A stretch of DNA of 64,000 nt from positions 1 to 64,000 of the forward strand of contig NZ_JAAGLT010000007.1 in the NCBI RefSeq assembly GCF_010548275.1, read 5' to 3'. The stretch is from Streptomyces sp. SID12488 (GTDB lineage: Bacteria > Actinomycetota > Actinomycetes > Streptomycetales > Streptomycetaceae). Under the pieces are notes generated by a model that was not told the origin of the DNA, ran no database searches, and was given only the letters and a program-made list of their open reading frames with translations. Made by a program: the position numbers and the translations under genes. Below, in pieces: positions 16,246 to 24,964 of this stretch. Each line of letters starts with the position of its first letter. Positions within the stretch are counted from its first letter, which is position 1.

Positions 16246-17796
16246 CTAGGAGCAGACGATCCCCGCCGCCGGTACCTTCCCGTTCAGCAGATAGCCGTTC
16301 ACCGCCGTGCGCACACAACGGTTCCCGCTGTCGTACGCACCGTGCCCCTGCCCCTTGTACGTCAGCTCGACGCCGACACCCTCACCCAGCGCACCCACCA
16401 TTTTCCGCGCACCCTCGTACGGCGTGGCCGGGTCGCCGGTGTTGCCGATGACGAGGATCGGCGCCGATCCGGTCGCGCCGACGTCGGGGTGGTCGGCGGC
16501 GCCCCGCACGGCCCAGTCGGTGCAGCTGATCATGGACCAGGCCAGGAAGTCGCCGAACAGGGGAGAGGCGGCGCGGAATGCGGGCAGCCGCGCCTCGACG
16601 TCCGCGACGGTGTAACGCGGCTTCTGGTCGGAGCAGTTGATGGCGATGTTCGCCGCAGTGATGTTGCTGTACCCGCCGTTCTGGTCGCGCCCGTTCATCG
16701 AGTCGGACAGCAGCATCAGGACCCTGCCGTCACCGTCGTACGCCCGCTCGAGGCCCTCGGTGAGGTAGGGCCAGAAGTCCTGCGAGTACAGCGCCTGCGC
16801 GATGCCGTTGGCCGCCGCGCTCTGGGTCAGCTCGCGGGGGAAGATGCCCGGGACCGGCTTGGCGTCGAGGTCCTTGAGGAGCTTGGCGATCCGGTCCTCG
16901 ACATCCTGGGCGGTGTCGCCGACCGGGCAGTCCTCGGTCTTGGAGGTGCAGTTCTCGGCGAAGTTGCCGAGCGCGAGCTGGAAGCCCTTGGCCTGCCCGA
17001 GCGATCCCTGTTCGGGTGTCTGGGTGGGGTCGACGACAGCGTCGAAGACGGCTCGGCCCACCTTCTTGGGGAACAGATGTGCGTAGACGCCGCCGAGTTC
17101 GGTGCCGTACGAGATGCCGAAGTAGTACAGCTTGTCGTCGCCGAGGACCTGGCGCATCAGATCCATGTCCCGGGCCGCGTCGGTGGTGCGCACACGCGGG
17201 AGCACCCTCTTGGAGTTCTTCTCGCAGGCCGCGTTGAACTCGCGGGTGTTGTCCAGCAGCTCGGAACGTTCGGCGGCGTCGTCGGGCGTCGCGTCCTGCT
17301 GGAAGTACGCGTCGAGCTGTTCGTCGTCCTCGCACCTCACGCCGGCGCTGCGGCCGACCCCGCGCGGGTCGAAGCTCACCAGGTCGTAGCGCGTGCGCAG
17401 GGTCGCGTAGTCCGTGCCGAACGCGGGAAGTGTGGTGACTCCCGAGCCGCCGGGCCCGCCAAAGTTGAAGATCAGGGATCCGATGCGCCTGCTCGCGGCG
17501 CCGCTCGTCTTCGCGCGGATCAGCGCGAGTCCGATCGTCTCGCCCTTGGGCTCGGCCCAGTCCAGTGGTGCCTTCATGGTGGCGCACTGCCAGGCGCCGC
17601 CGCCCGGCAGGGGGGATGGCGCCTCGCCGCCGCCCTCCGACCCGGACGGCGCGGGACAGTCCTGCCAACTCAGCTTCTGGGCCGACGGATCCTCTTCCGC
17701 GGAGCCGGAATCGTCGCTGCACCCCGACATCAGGGACGACAGCAGGAGGGCGGTGGCCGTCAGAGCAGCGGCACGCGGCCGGAAGGGGTTGGGCAT
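16246..17796 (-). CDS. Lipoprotein tripeptidyl-aminopeptidase-like hydrolase (S33), copy 2
   Basis: A 516-residue paralogue of the downstream peptidase with the same order of motifs: lipobox LLSSLMSGC, FNFGGPGGSG, SFDPRGVGRSAGVRC, GISYGTELGG, GNTGDPATPYEGA and GQGHGAYDSG. It should remove tripeptides from protein N-termini outside the cell. ATG 17796 (MPNPFRPRAA) is chosen because GGATGGGGGC precedes it and it begins the signal peptide directly; a longer frame from 17889 adds only 31 unlikely residues. The 116-base gap to copy 1 leaves room for a separate promoter. Confidence 0.88.
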   Translation of the reverse strand: MPNPFRPRAAALTATALLLSSLMSGCSDDSGSAEEDPSAQKLSWQDCPAPSGSEGGGEAPSPLPGGGAWQCATMKAPLDWAEPKGETIGLALIRAKTSGAASRRIGSLIFNFGGPGGSGVTTLPAFGTDYATLRTRYDLVSFDPRGVGRSAGVRCEDDEQLDAYFQQDATPDDAAERSELLDNTREFNAACEKNSKRVLPRVRTTDAARDMDLMRQVLGDDKLYYFGISYGTELGGVYAHLFPKKVGRAVFDAVVDPTQTPEQGSLGQAKGFQLALGNFAENCTSKTEDCPVGDTAQDVEDRIAKLLKDLDAKPVPGIFPRELTQSAAANGIAQALYSQDFWPYLTEGLERAYDGDGRVLMLLSDSMNGRDQNGGYSNITAANIAINCSDQKPRYTVADVEARLPAFRAASPLFGDFLAWSMISCTDWAVRGAADHPDVGATGSAPILVIGNTGDPATPYEGARKMVGALGEGVGVELTYKGQGHGAYDSGNRCVRTAVNGYLLNGKVPAAGIVCS

Positions 17797-17892
17797 GCCC
17801 CCATCCTGCGGTCGTACCCGGTGGGACGCTCGGGGCGCGAGCCGTACGAGGTAGCGCGCGCCCCGGGAAGCACCGGTGCGAGGCCGCACTCC

Positions 17893-20628
17893 CTAGAGGG
17901 AGCCCTTCCGCGTCAGGTGGTTGAAGAACAGCCAGCCCGGCAGTACCGGGATCCAGAGGGTCAGCAACCGGTAGAGCAGCACGGCCGGGGCGGCGACCTC
18001 CTTGGGCAGACCGACGGCGATCAGACCGACCGTCAGGGTCGCCTCGACCGCGCCCACACCACCTGGGGTCGGTGCCGCGGAGCCCAGCGCGTTGCCGGCG
18101 AGGAAGACGACGGCGACGCTGGCGAGGCTGAGCGAGGTCGACTCGTCGCCGAACGCCCGGATGGACGCGTCCAGGCACATCACGAAGCACGCGGTCAGCA
18201 GCAGCATGCCGCCGATACCGGTGACCAGCTTCTGGGGCCGCTGGAGAACGTCCAGCATGCGCGGTACGACACCGGCGAACAGCGACCTCACGCGCGTGAC
18301 GACGAATTTCCGAAGGAACGGCACCGAGGTCACCACGAGCACGAGTACCGCGACGGTCAGCAGGCCCGCGATGACCGTCCGGGACGGCGACAGCGACGGT
18401 GTCTTCTCGGTGCCCGTCAGATAGCCGAACGACAGCAGCATCAGGATGTGGCAGCCGAGCCCGAACAACTGCGACGCGCCGACACTGGCCACCGCGAGCC
18501 CGGGCCGCACGCCGACGCGTTGCAGGAAACGCGTGTTGAGGGCCACACCGCCGACTGCCGCGGGTGCCACGATCTTCACGAACGACCCGGCGACCTGTGC
18601 GGCCACGGTCCGCATGAACGGCACCCGCTCCGGCACGAAGCCGAGCAGACTCATCGCGGCGGCGAAGTAACTGAGCGCCGAGAACAGCACGGCCGCGATG
18701 ACCCAGCCCCACTCGGCTTCGTCGAACAGCGTGGCGAACTCGATGTGGGTGAGCTGCGACAGCAGGAAGTACGCGCCGAACGCGCCCGCGATGAAACTCA
18801 TCAGGGTGCGCGGTCTCACCCGTTCGAGCCGGGCCGGTTCGACCGGTGCCTGCGGTCTGATCAGCAGCACCTGGTGGCGGATCTGGGCGAGCAGATCCTC
18901 CTCCCGGGCTCCCTCCAGAGCCTCGTCGATGGCCCGCTTCTCGGCCCGCTGCTCCGCCCGCACGGCCTTTTTGTCGGACTTTTCCAGTATCACCGGCACA
19001 GCGTCGGGCTGGGCCGCCTCAAGCCGGGCCTGCTTTGCCTGCTGGGACGCCTCCAGGACCGCCTCGCGCTGCCGCTGGGCGCGCTCGCGGGCGAGTCTGC
19101 GCAGCGTCGCGCGCGTGGAGCGCGACAGGGCGATGGGCTGGAGCATCGGCAGACAGTCCGCCACCGCGTCCGGGCCGAGCACTCCGACCGCGGACGTCAC
19201 CGTGCGTTCGGCGCCCACGCGCAGCCCCAGCGTCGACACCAGCTGGGCGATGTCCATGCGCAGCAGCAGGTCCCCGGCCGCGATCTCGCCGACCCGGAGG
19301 TCGGTGAGGATCACCTTGCCGGAACGATCCACCAGAATCGCCTCGCCGACGAGCCTGCGATGCGCGATGCGCCGCGACTGCAGGGCCCTCACCTGGTCCC
19401 AGGTGTTGCGCAGCAGGTCGTCGGTGATTTCCTCGTCCTCCAGCGAGTCGAGCGTGCGGCCTCCGGTGTGCTCGTAGACGAGCATCACGGCATCAGGGCC
19501 GAGCTCCGAGGTCGCGATCAGCTTCGGCGCGTTGGCCCCGGCGGCGATCGCCGCGTACGCGAGGAGAGCCTCCTGCTCCAGCGCCTGGCGCAGCGACTGG
19601 AGGCTGCTGCGGGTGGCCAGGCCGCGCAGCGTGATGTTGCGCCACATGCGGTAGAAGAATCCCTGCGCCTGCTGCTCGCGGTCGACCACGGTGACGTCCA
19701 GCGGGGGGCCGTCCTCCAGGGTGACGAAGTAGCGCCGGCCGCGGTCACCGCTGTCCGCGGCCTCCGGGACCTCCTCGCGGGCCGCGCTCACCGGGCGGAA
19801 ACCGACGTGCCGCAGGCCCGCCATCAGGTTGCGTCCGGTGGGACGCACGTTCGGCGAGCCGACCGCGTACAGCGTCCCGTACGCCACCGACCAGCCGATC
19901 AGCACCGTCAGGATGATCGAGAACGGTGTCGTGTAGCCGGTGACCAGCATCGAGAAGGCGTCGAGCATCAGCACCACCCACAGCACGGCGCGCCAGCGCG
20001 GCCGACGGGACATGCCGACGGCCGTCATGTACGCGATGACTGGCGCGAGATAGCCGTGCACCGGGTCGGTGAGCGCGTGGATGTCGCCGGGGGAGGGTTG
20101 GGTCAGCGCCTCCTGGATGGAGTTCGGGGCGGCCTTGGCGACCCACAGGTCGGTGGCGAGGGTCACCCCGTGCGCGAGGACCGCCGCGAGCACACCGTCG
20201 GCGATGCGGAGCCCGTCCCGTTTGATCAGCCGTTCGATCGCGAAGGCGACCGGCACCAGGAGGATCGCGATGCTCGACGCCAGACCCGCGATCTTGATCA
20301 GCAGGTCGGGTGCCTGGCCGGTGCCCTTGTTGATGTCCTGTTCGAGCCCCGAGGTGGTGCCGTGCGCGAACGCGGCGATCGCGAGCAGGACGACGATCGC
20401 GAAGACGCCGGCCAGGAGCCGCATGAGATCGGAGGGGCGGTGCACGCGCGCGGGGAGCAGCGGTTCGTCGCCCTCGACCTCCTCCGCGTGGGCCTCGTCG
20501 TCGGCGCAGTCGGCGGCTGGCCCGGCCGGTGTCCGCTCGGGCTCGTTGCCGGTGCCGTCCGCACCGGGGCGCGACGAGACCTCAGAGGTGTCCTCCGTGC
20601 CTTCGGGGTGCACGCCCTGCTGCTTCAT
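17893..20628 (-). CDS. Lysyl-PG-synthase-type membrane protein with kinase-like central domain
   Basis: The protein is 911 residues in three parts. The first ~260 form an acidic N-terminus and several membrane helices. A central soluble domain (about 290-580) looks like a degenerate protein kinase (GPDAVMLVYEHTGGRTL, then HRRLVGEAILVD and VILTDLRVGE in place of the catalytic and DFG loops), followed by a basic coiled coil. The C-terminal ~300 residues carry the LPG_synthase_TM/flippase module, with PAAVGGVALNTRFLQRVG and APTPGGVGAVEATL. No aminoacyl-transferase domain is present, so lysinylation is unlikely; a lipid or lipid-linked-sugar flippase is more plausible. ATG 20628 follows AAGAAGAGACC. 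Confidence 0.82.
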   Translation of the reverse strand: MKQQGVHPEGTEDTSEVSSRPGADGTGNEPERTPAGPAADCADDEAHAEEVEGDEPLLPARVHRPSDLMRLLAGVFAIVVLLAIAAFAHGTTSGLEQDINKGTGQAPDLLIKIAGLASSIAILLVPVAFAIERLIKRDGLRIADGVLAAVLAHGVTLATDLWVAKAAPNSIQEALTQPSPGDIHALTDPVHGYLAPVIAYMTAVGMSRRPRWRAVLWVVLMLDAFSMLVTGYTTPFSIILTVLIGWSVAYGTLYAVGSPNVRPTGRNLMAGLRHVGFRPVSAAREEVPEAADSGDRGRRYFVTLEDGPPLDVTVVDREQQAQGFFYRMWRNITLRGLATRSSLQSLRQALEQEALLAYAAIAAGANAPKLIATSELGPDAVMLVYEHTGGRTLDSLEDEEITDDLLRNTWDQVRALQSRRIAHRRLVGEAILVDRSGKVILTDLRVGEIAAGDLLLRMDIAQLVSTLGLRVGAERTVTSAVGVLGPDAVADCLPMLQPIALSRSTRATLRRLARERAQRQREAVLEASQQAKQARLEAAQPDAVPVILEKSDKKAVRAEQRAEKRAIDEALEGAREEDLLAQIRHQVLLIRPQAPVEPARLERVRPRTLMSFIAGAFGAYFLLSQLTHIEFATLFDEAEWGWVIAAVLFSALSYFAAAMSLLGFVPERVPFMRTVAAQVAGSFVKIVAPAAVGGVALNTRFLQRVGVRPGLAVASVGASQLFGLGCHILMLLSFGYLTGTEKTPSLSPSRTVIAGLLTVAVLVLVVTSVPFLRKFVVTRVRSLFAGVVPRMLDVLQRPQKLVTGIGGMLLLTACFVMCLDASIRAFGDESTSLSLASVAVVFLAGNALGSAAPTPGGVGAVEATLTVGLIAVGLPKEVAAPAVLLYRLLTLWIPVLPGWLFFNHLTRKGSL

Positions 20629-20813
20629 GGTCTCTTCTTGGTCTCGTATCACCGGTCACCGCCCGCACGATGGTGGCATGCCCCACTGACACACAGGGGC
20701 ATCAGGGTGCAATGCGGGGGCGCACAGTCTGCCGCAAGCACTGCTCCGGGGCGAGGAATACCCACGGTCGCCGTCTCGTCACGTTGTCGGTGGGGTGGGG
20801 CAGGATGGGTCGG

Positions 20814-21179
20814 ATGAGCGACGAGAGCCGTCCGGCGGACGCCCTGCCGGAGTACGCCGAGCGAGCCCTGGAGGCCGCCGAACTGATCCCTCCCGGGCGT
20901 GTCATGACGTACGGCGATGTGGCCGAGTGGCTGGAGGAGGGCGGACCGCGCCAGGTCGGGCGTGTGATGGCCCTCTACGGAGGGGCTGTTCCGTGGTGGC
21001 GGGTGGTCCGCGCGGACGGCGTCCTGCTCCCGGGCCACGAACTGGAGGCCCTCAGCCACTACCGCGCGGAGGGCACGCCACTGAAGGAGGCGAGCCGGTC
21101 CGCCGAGGGGCATCTGCCGCGCCTCGACATGAGACGGGCGCGGTGGGACGGCGGTGAGCGGGCGGAGGGTCACACCTGA
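20814..21179 (+). CDS. Alkyltransferase-like (ATL) protein, MGMT family
   Basis: A 121-residue protein with the Ogt/MGMT DNA-binding fold: IPPGRVMTYGDVAEWL, RQVGRVMAL, then PWWRVVRADG at about residues 60-69. True methyltransferases have PCHRV, so the reactive Cys is replaced by Trp, as in ATL proteins that bind O6-alkylguanine and hand it to nucleotide excision repair. ATG 20814 gives MSDESRPADALPEY; ATG 20805 is the alternative. It lies directly upstream of adnA, beginning a DNA-repair block. Confidence 0.9.
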   Translation: MSDESRPADALPEYAERALEAAELIPPGRVMTYGDVAEWLEEGGPRQVGRVMALYGGAVPWWRVVRADGVLLPGHELEALSHYRAEGTPLKEASRSAEGHLPRLDMRRARWDGGERAEGHT

Positions 21180-21431
21180 CAGCTTCCGCCATCGGGCGGG
21201 CGTCAGGGGGACCAGTGGCCCGTACGGGGTAAACCGGGCACGTCCGTGCCATGGCGTACGTTCGTGGGGCGAGGGGCCCGGGTGACGCTCGGGGCGGGAG
21301 TGAACAAGCGGAAGACCTGCTTCCGAACCGCCCGTCGGCGTACCGTCGGCTGCACCCACCCCCCTCACCTCCCGGCCACCGTCCTCCACGCGGTCGGCCA
21401 ACCAGCACACCCACCAGGACCGGCGAACCAC

Positions 21432-24400
21432 GTGAGCTCCTCTTCCTCCACCAGGCGCCTGTCGCACCTCCAGGTGCGACAGGGGAACCGTGGCGCTTAC
21501 CGGCTGGTGCGCACCCCGCCCACGCGGCAGGATCCCCCTCTTCTGGACGCCGCACAGCGCGCGGTGGTTGACCACGCGCGGGGCCCACTCCTCGTCCTCG
21601 CAGGTCCGGGTACCGGGAAGACCACCACCCTCGTCGAATCCGTGGCGGCCCGGATCGCCCGTGGCGGGGACCCCGAGCGGATCCTCGTGCTGACGTTCAG
21701 CCGCAAGGCGGCCGTCGAACTGCGCGACCGCATGGCACTGCGCATCGGAGCCGCCCGCGCTCCCCGCGCGACCACCTTCCACTCCTTCTGCTACGCCCTG
21801 GTCCGCGCCCACCAGGACAGCGACCTGTTCGCGGAACCCCTGCGGCTCCTCTCCGGCCCCGAACAGGACGTGGCGGTACGCGGACTGCTCGCCGGCCAGC
21901 CCGACCTGGAGCGACTCGGCCTGGCCCACGTGCGCTGGCCGGACGAACTGCGCGCCTGCCTCACCACCCGCGGCTTCGCCGACGAGGTCCGCGCGGTCCT
22001 CGCCCGCAGCCGCGAACTGGGCCTCGGCCCGGACGCCCTGGACGCCTTCGCCCGGCGTATCGGCCGCCCGGACTGGCGGGCCGCCGCCGCCTTCCTCGCC
22101 GAGTACCTCGACGTACTCGACATGCAAGGAGTGCTCGACTACGCGGAACTCGTGCACCGCGCCGTACTCCTAGCGAGCCGCCCCGACACCGCCGGGCAGC
22201 TCGCCGCCCGTTACGACGCCGTATACGTGGACGAGTACCAGGACACCGACCCGGCCCAGGTACGGCTGTTGCACGCGCTTGCCGGAGGCGGCCGGACACT
22301 CGTCGCCCTCGGCGACCCCGACCAGTCGATCTACGCCTTCCGCGGCGCGGACGTCAACGGCATCCTGGACTTCCCGGATGCCTTCCCGCGCGCGGACGGC
22401 CGCTCTGCCCCGGTCGAGGTTCTCAGGACGTCCCGCCGCTCCGACGCCACTCTGCTGACAGCCACCCGTCTCCTCACCCAGCGCATGCCCCTGAGCCGCC
22501 TCCCGGCCGAGAAGGTGCGCGCCCACCGCGGACTCGCCCCGGTCCGCGACGGAGGCCGCGTCGAGGTCTTCACGTACCCGACGTCCGGTACGGAGCTGGA
22601 GAACATCGCCGACATCCTCCGCCGCGCACACCTGGAGGACGGTGTCCCCTGGGGTGAAATGGCTGTCCTGGTGCGGGCCGGCGGCCGTACGATCCCGACG
22701 GTCCGGCGCGCCCTCACGTCCGCCGGGGTCCCCCTGGACATCGACGGCGACGACCTGCCCCTGCGCCACGAACCCGCGGTGGCACCGCTCCTGACGGCGC
22801 TCCGAGCGGTGGCGACCGCAGCGGCGTCGGGCTGGGACTCGGGCTCGGGCTCGGGCTCGGGTGAGGAGAGGGACACCGAAGGAGCGGAGGACGGCGGGGG
22901 CGAAGACGCCGACGTCGCCCCGTCGGGAGCCACCGCCTGGCTCGGTACCGAAACCGCCCTGACCCTCCTCACCTCCCCCCTCGCAGGCATGGACGCCGCC
23001 GACCTGCGCCGCCTCGGCCGCGCCCTGCGAGAGGAGGAGAGGACCGCGGGCAACCCCGTACCACCCCCCTCGGACGAACTCCTGGCTCGCGCGCTGGCCG
23101 AACCGGAACGTCTGGTCGTCCACGATCCGACGTACGCGCGCGGTGCCCAGCGCCTCGGCGCGCTGCTCGGCAAGGCACGTGAGCGCCTCGCGGGCGGCGG
23201 CACAGCGGAGGAAGCCCTCTGGGACCTGTGGAACGGCACACCCTGGCCAGGACGGCTGGAGCGGGCCGCCCGGCGCGGCGGCGCGGCCGGACGCAACGCC
23301 GACCGCGACCTCGACGCCATGTGCGCTCTGTTCGCGACCGCCACGCGCGCGGAGGAGCGCACCGGCGGCCGTGGCGCCCTCAACTTCCTGGAGGAGATCG
23401 ACGCCGAGGACATCGCCGCCGACACCCTCACCCGCCGTGCCGTGCGCCCCGACGCCGTACGTCTGATGACCGCGCACCGCTCCAAGGGCCTCCAGTGGCG
23501 TCTCGTGGTCGTCGCGGGCGTCCAGGAGGGTCTGTGGCCCGACCTGCGCCGCCGCGGCTCCCTCCTGGAGGCCGACCGCATCGGCCGCGACGGACTCGCC
23601 GAACCGCTCACCCCGGGAGCACTCCTCGCCGAGGAGCGGCGACTGTTCTACGTGGCCGCCACACGCGCGCGTGAACGCCTGGTCGTCACCGCGGTGAAGG
23701 CTCCCGCCGACGACGGCGACCAGCCTTCCCGTTTCGTCACCGAACTCGGCGTCGAACCCAAGGACGTCACGGGCCGCCCGCGCCGCCCCCTCTCCGTGGC
23801 CGCCCTCGTCGCCGAACTGCGCGCCACCACGGTCGACCCGCGCGTGTCCGCCCCCCTCAGAGAGGCCGCCGCCCGCCGCCTGGCCCGGCTCGCCGCGCTC
23901 ACCGACGAGGAGAGCCGCCCACTCGTACCGTCAGCCCACCCCTACCGCTGGTGGGGCATGTACGAGCCGACCGAGAGCAAGGTCCCGCTGCGCGACCGCG
24001 ACCAGCCCGTCGTGCTCTCCGGCAGCGCCCTCGACCAACTCGCCAACACCTGCTCCCTGCAGTGGTTCCTGGGCCGCGAGGTGAAGGCCGACGCCCCCGC
24101 GACCGCCGCCCAGGGCTTCGGCAACGTGGTGCACGTCCTCGCCGACGAGGTCGCCTCCGGACACACCCCCGCCGACCTCGCCGTCCTCATGGAACGCCTC
24201 GACTCCGTCTGGAACGCACTCGCCTTCGACGCGCCCTGGAAGTCGACGCAGGAGAAGGAGCACGCGCGCGTGGCGCTCGAACGCTTCCTGACGTGGCACG
24301 TCGACTCCAGTCGCACCGCCCGCACCCCGGTGGCCAGCGAGCACGACTTCGACGTGACCCTCGGAGCCGGCGACTACGAGGTGCGCATCCGCGGCTCCAT

Positions 24401-24830
24401 GGACCGCGTCGAGGCCGACGGCGAGGGCCGGGCCTACGTGGTCGACTTCAAGACCGGAAAACAGACGCCCACCGCCGCCGAGGTGGCCCGTCACCCCCAG
24501 CTCGCCGTCTACCAGCTCGCCGTCCGCGAAGGTGCCGTCGACGACGCCTTCGACGGTGTGCGCCCCGAACCGGGCGGCGCGGAACTCGTCCAGTTGCGTC
24601 AGGGCGCCGCGAAGAAGGACGGGGGCGAGACGCTGCCCAAGGTCCAGGCGCAGGCCCCCCTCGGGGAAGAGACAGAGGCGGAGGGGGAGTGGGTCGGCGA
24701 CCTGCTGGCCACCGCCGCCGGCAAGGTGCTCGACGAACGGTTCAGCCCGACCGTCGGCCAGCACTGCGCGCACTGCTCCTTCCGGGCGTCGTGCAGTGCC
24801 CGCCCGGAAGGCCGGCACGTCGTCGAGTGA
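21432..24830 (+). CDS. adnA: Helicase-nuclease subunit AdnA (UvrD-like motor plus RecB-like nuclease)
   Basis: A 1132-residue subunit of the AdnAB double-strand-break resection machine that replaces RecBCD in actinobacteria. The motor has Walker A GPGTGKTT near residue 60, VDEYQDTDPAQ near 267, GDPDQSIYAFRGAD and ATRARERLVVT. The C-terminal RecB-type nuclease has VVDFKTGKQTPT and a terminal Cys cluster (HCAHCSFRASC) fitting the Fe-S-type RecB/AddB nuclease. A Ser-Gly and acidic linker lies near residue 465. GTG 21432 lacks a strong ribosome site, and a perfect palindrome follows 26 bases in. By order and features it is the first subunit; adnB follows. Confidence 0.88.
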   Translation: MSSSSSTRRLSHLQVRQGNRGAYRLVRTPPTRQDPPLLDAAQRAVVDHARGPLLVLAGPGTGKTTTLVESVAARIARGGDPERILVLTFSRKAAVELRDRMALRIGAARAPRATTFHSFCYALVRAHQDSDLFAEPLRLLSGPEQDVAVRGLLAGQPDLERLGLAHVRWPDELRACLTTRGFADEVRAVLARSRELGLGPDALDAFARRIGRPDWRAAAAFLAEYLDVLDMQGVLDYAELVHRAVLLASRPDTAGQLAARYDAVYVDEYQDTDPAQVRLLHALAGGGRTLVALGDPDQSIYAFRGADVNGILDFPDAFPRADGRSAPVEVLRTSRRSDATLLTATRLLTQRMPLSRLPAEKVRAHRGLAPVRDGGRVEVFTYPTSGTELENIADILRRAHLEDGVPWGEMAVLVRAGGRTIPTVRRALTSAGVPLDIDGDDLPLRHEPAVAPLLTALRAVATAAASGWDSGSGSGSGEERDTEGAEDGGGEDADVAPSGATAWLGTETALTLLTSPLAGMDAADLRRLGRALREEERTAGNPVPPPSDELLARALAEPERLVVHDPTYARGAQRLGALLGKARERLAGGGTAEEALWDLWNGTPWPGRLERAARRGGAAGRNADRDLDAMCALFATATRAEERTGGRGALNFLEEIDAEDIAADTLTRRAVRPDAVRLMTAHRSKGLQWRLVVVAGVQEGLWPDLRRRGSLLEADRIGRDGLAEPLTPGALLAEERRLFYVAATRARERLVVTAVKAPADDGDQPSRFVTELGVEPKDVTGRPRRPLSVAALVAELRATTVDPRVSAPLREAAARRLARLAALTDEESRPLVPSAHPYRWWGMYEPTESKVPLRDRDQPVVLSGSALDQLANTCSLQWFLGREVKADAPATAAQGFGNVVHVLADEVASGHTPADLAVLMERLDSVWNALAFDAPWKSTQEKEHARVALERFLTWHVDSSRTARTPVASEHDFDVTLGAGDYEVRIRGSMDRVEADGEGRAYVVDFKTGKQTPTAAEVARHPQLAVYQLAVREGAVDDAFDGVRPEPGGAELVQLRQGAAKKDGGETLPKVQAQAPLGEETEAEGEWVGDLLATAAGKVLDERFSPTVGQHCAHCSFRASCSARPEGRHVVE
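21458..21483. promoter_or_regulatory. 26-bp palindrome at the 5' end of adnA
   Basis: Arms 21458-21469 (CCTGTCGCACCT) and 21472-21483 pair perfectly around a two-base centre. It lies within the first codons of the assigned adnA frame (residues ~10-18). It could be an operator, an RNA hairpin over the start region, or chance. Confidence 0.5.
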
Positions 24831-24964
24831 CACCGGTCGGCCCCGCACGAGGGTGACGCCGTACGGGAGTGACGTACGGCACCACCTGTGCCGACCTGCG
24901 CTTGTGCCGCCCCGGACGGCGAACCTGGCCTCCACTGTCAGTGGCCGCCGCTAGCCTCTCTGAC

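Noticed and set aside
16219..20817. Plus-strand open frame of 1532 codons
   Set aside because: It lies opposite two S33 peptidases and the LPG-synthase-type gene, all with strong motifs; it is very rich in Arg/Gly/His/Gln and has no domain.
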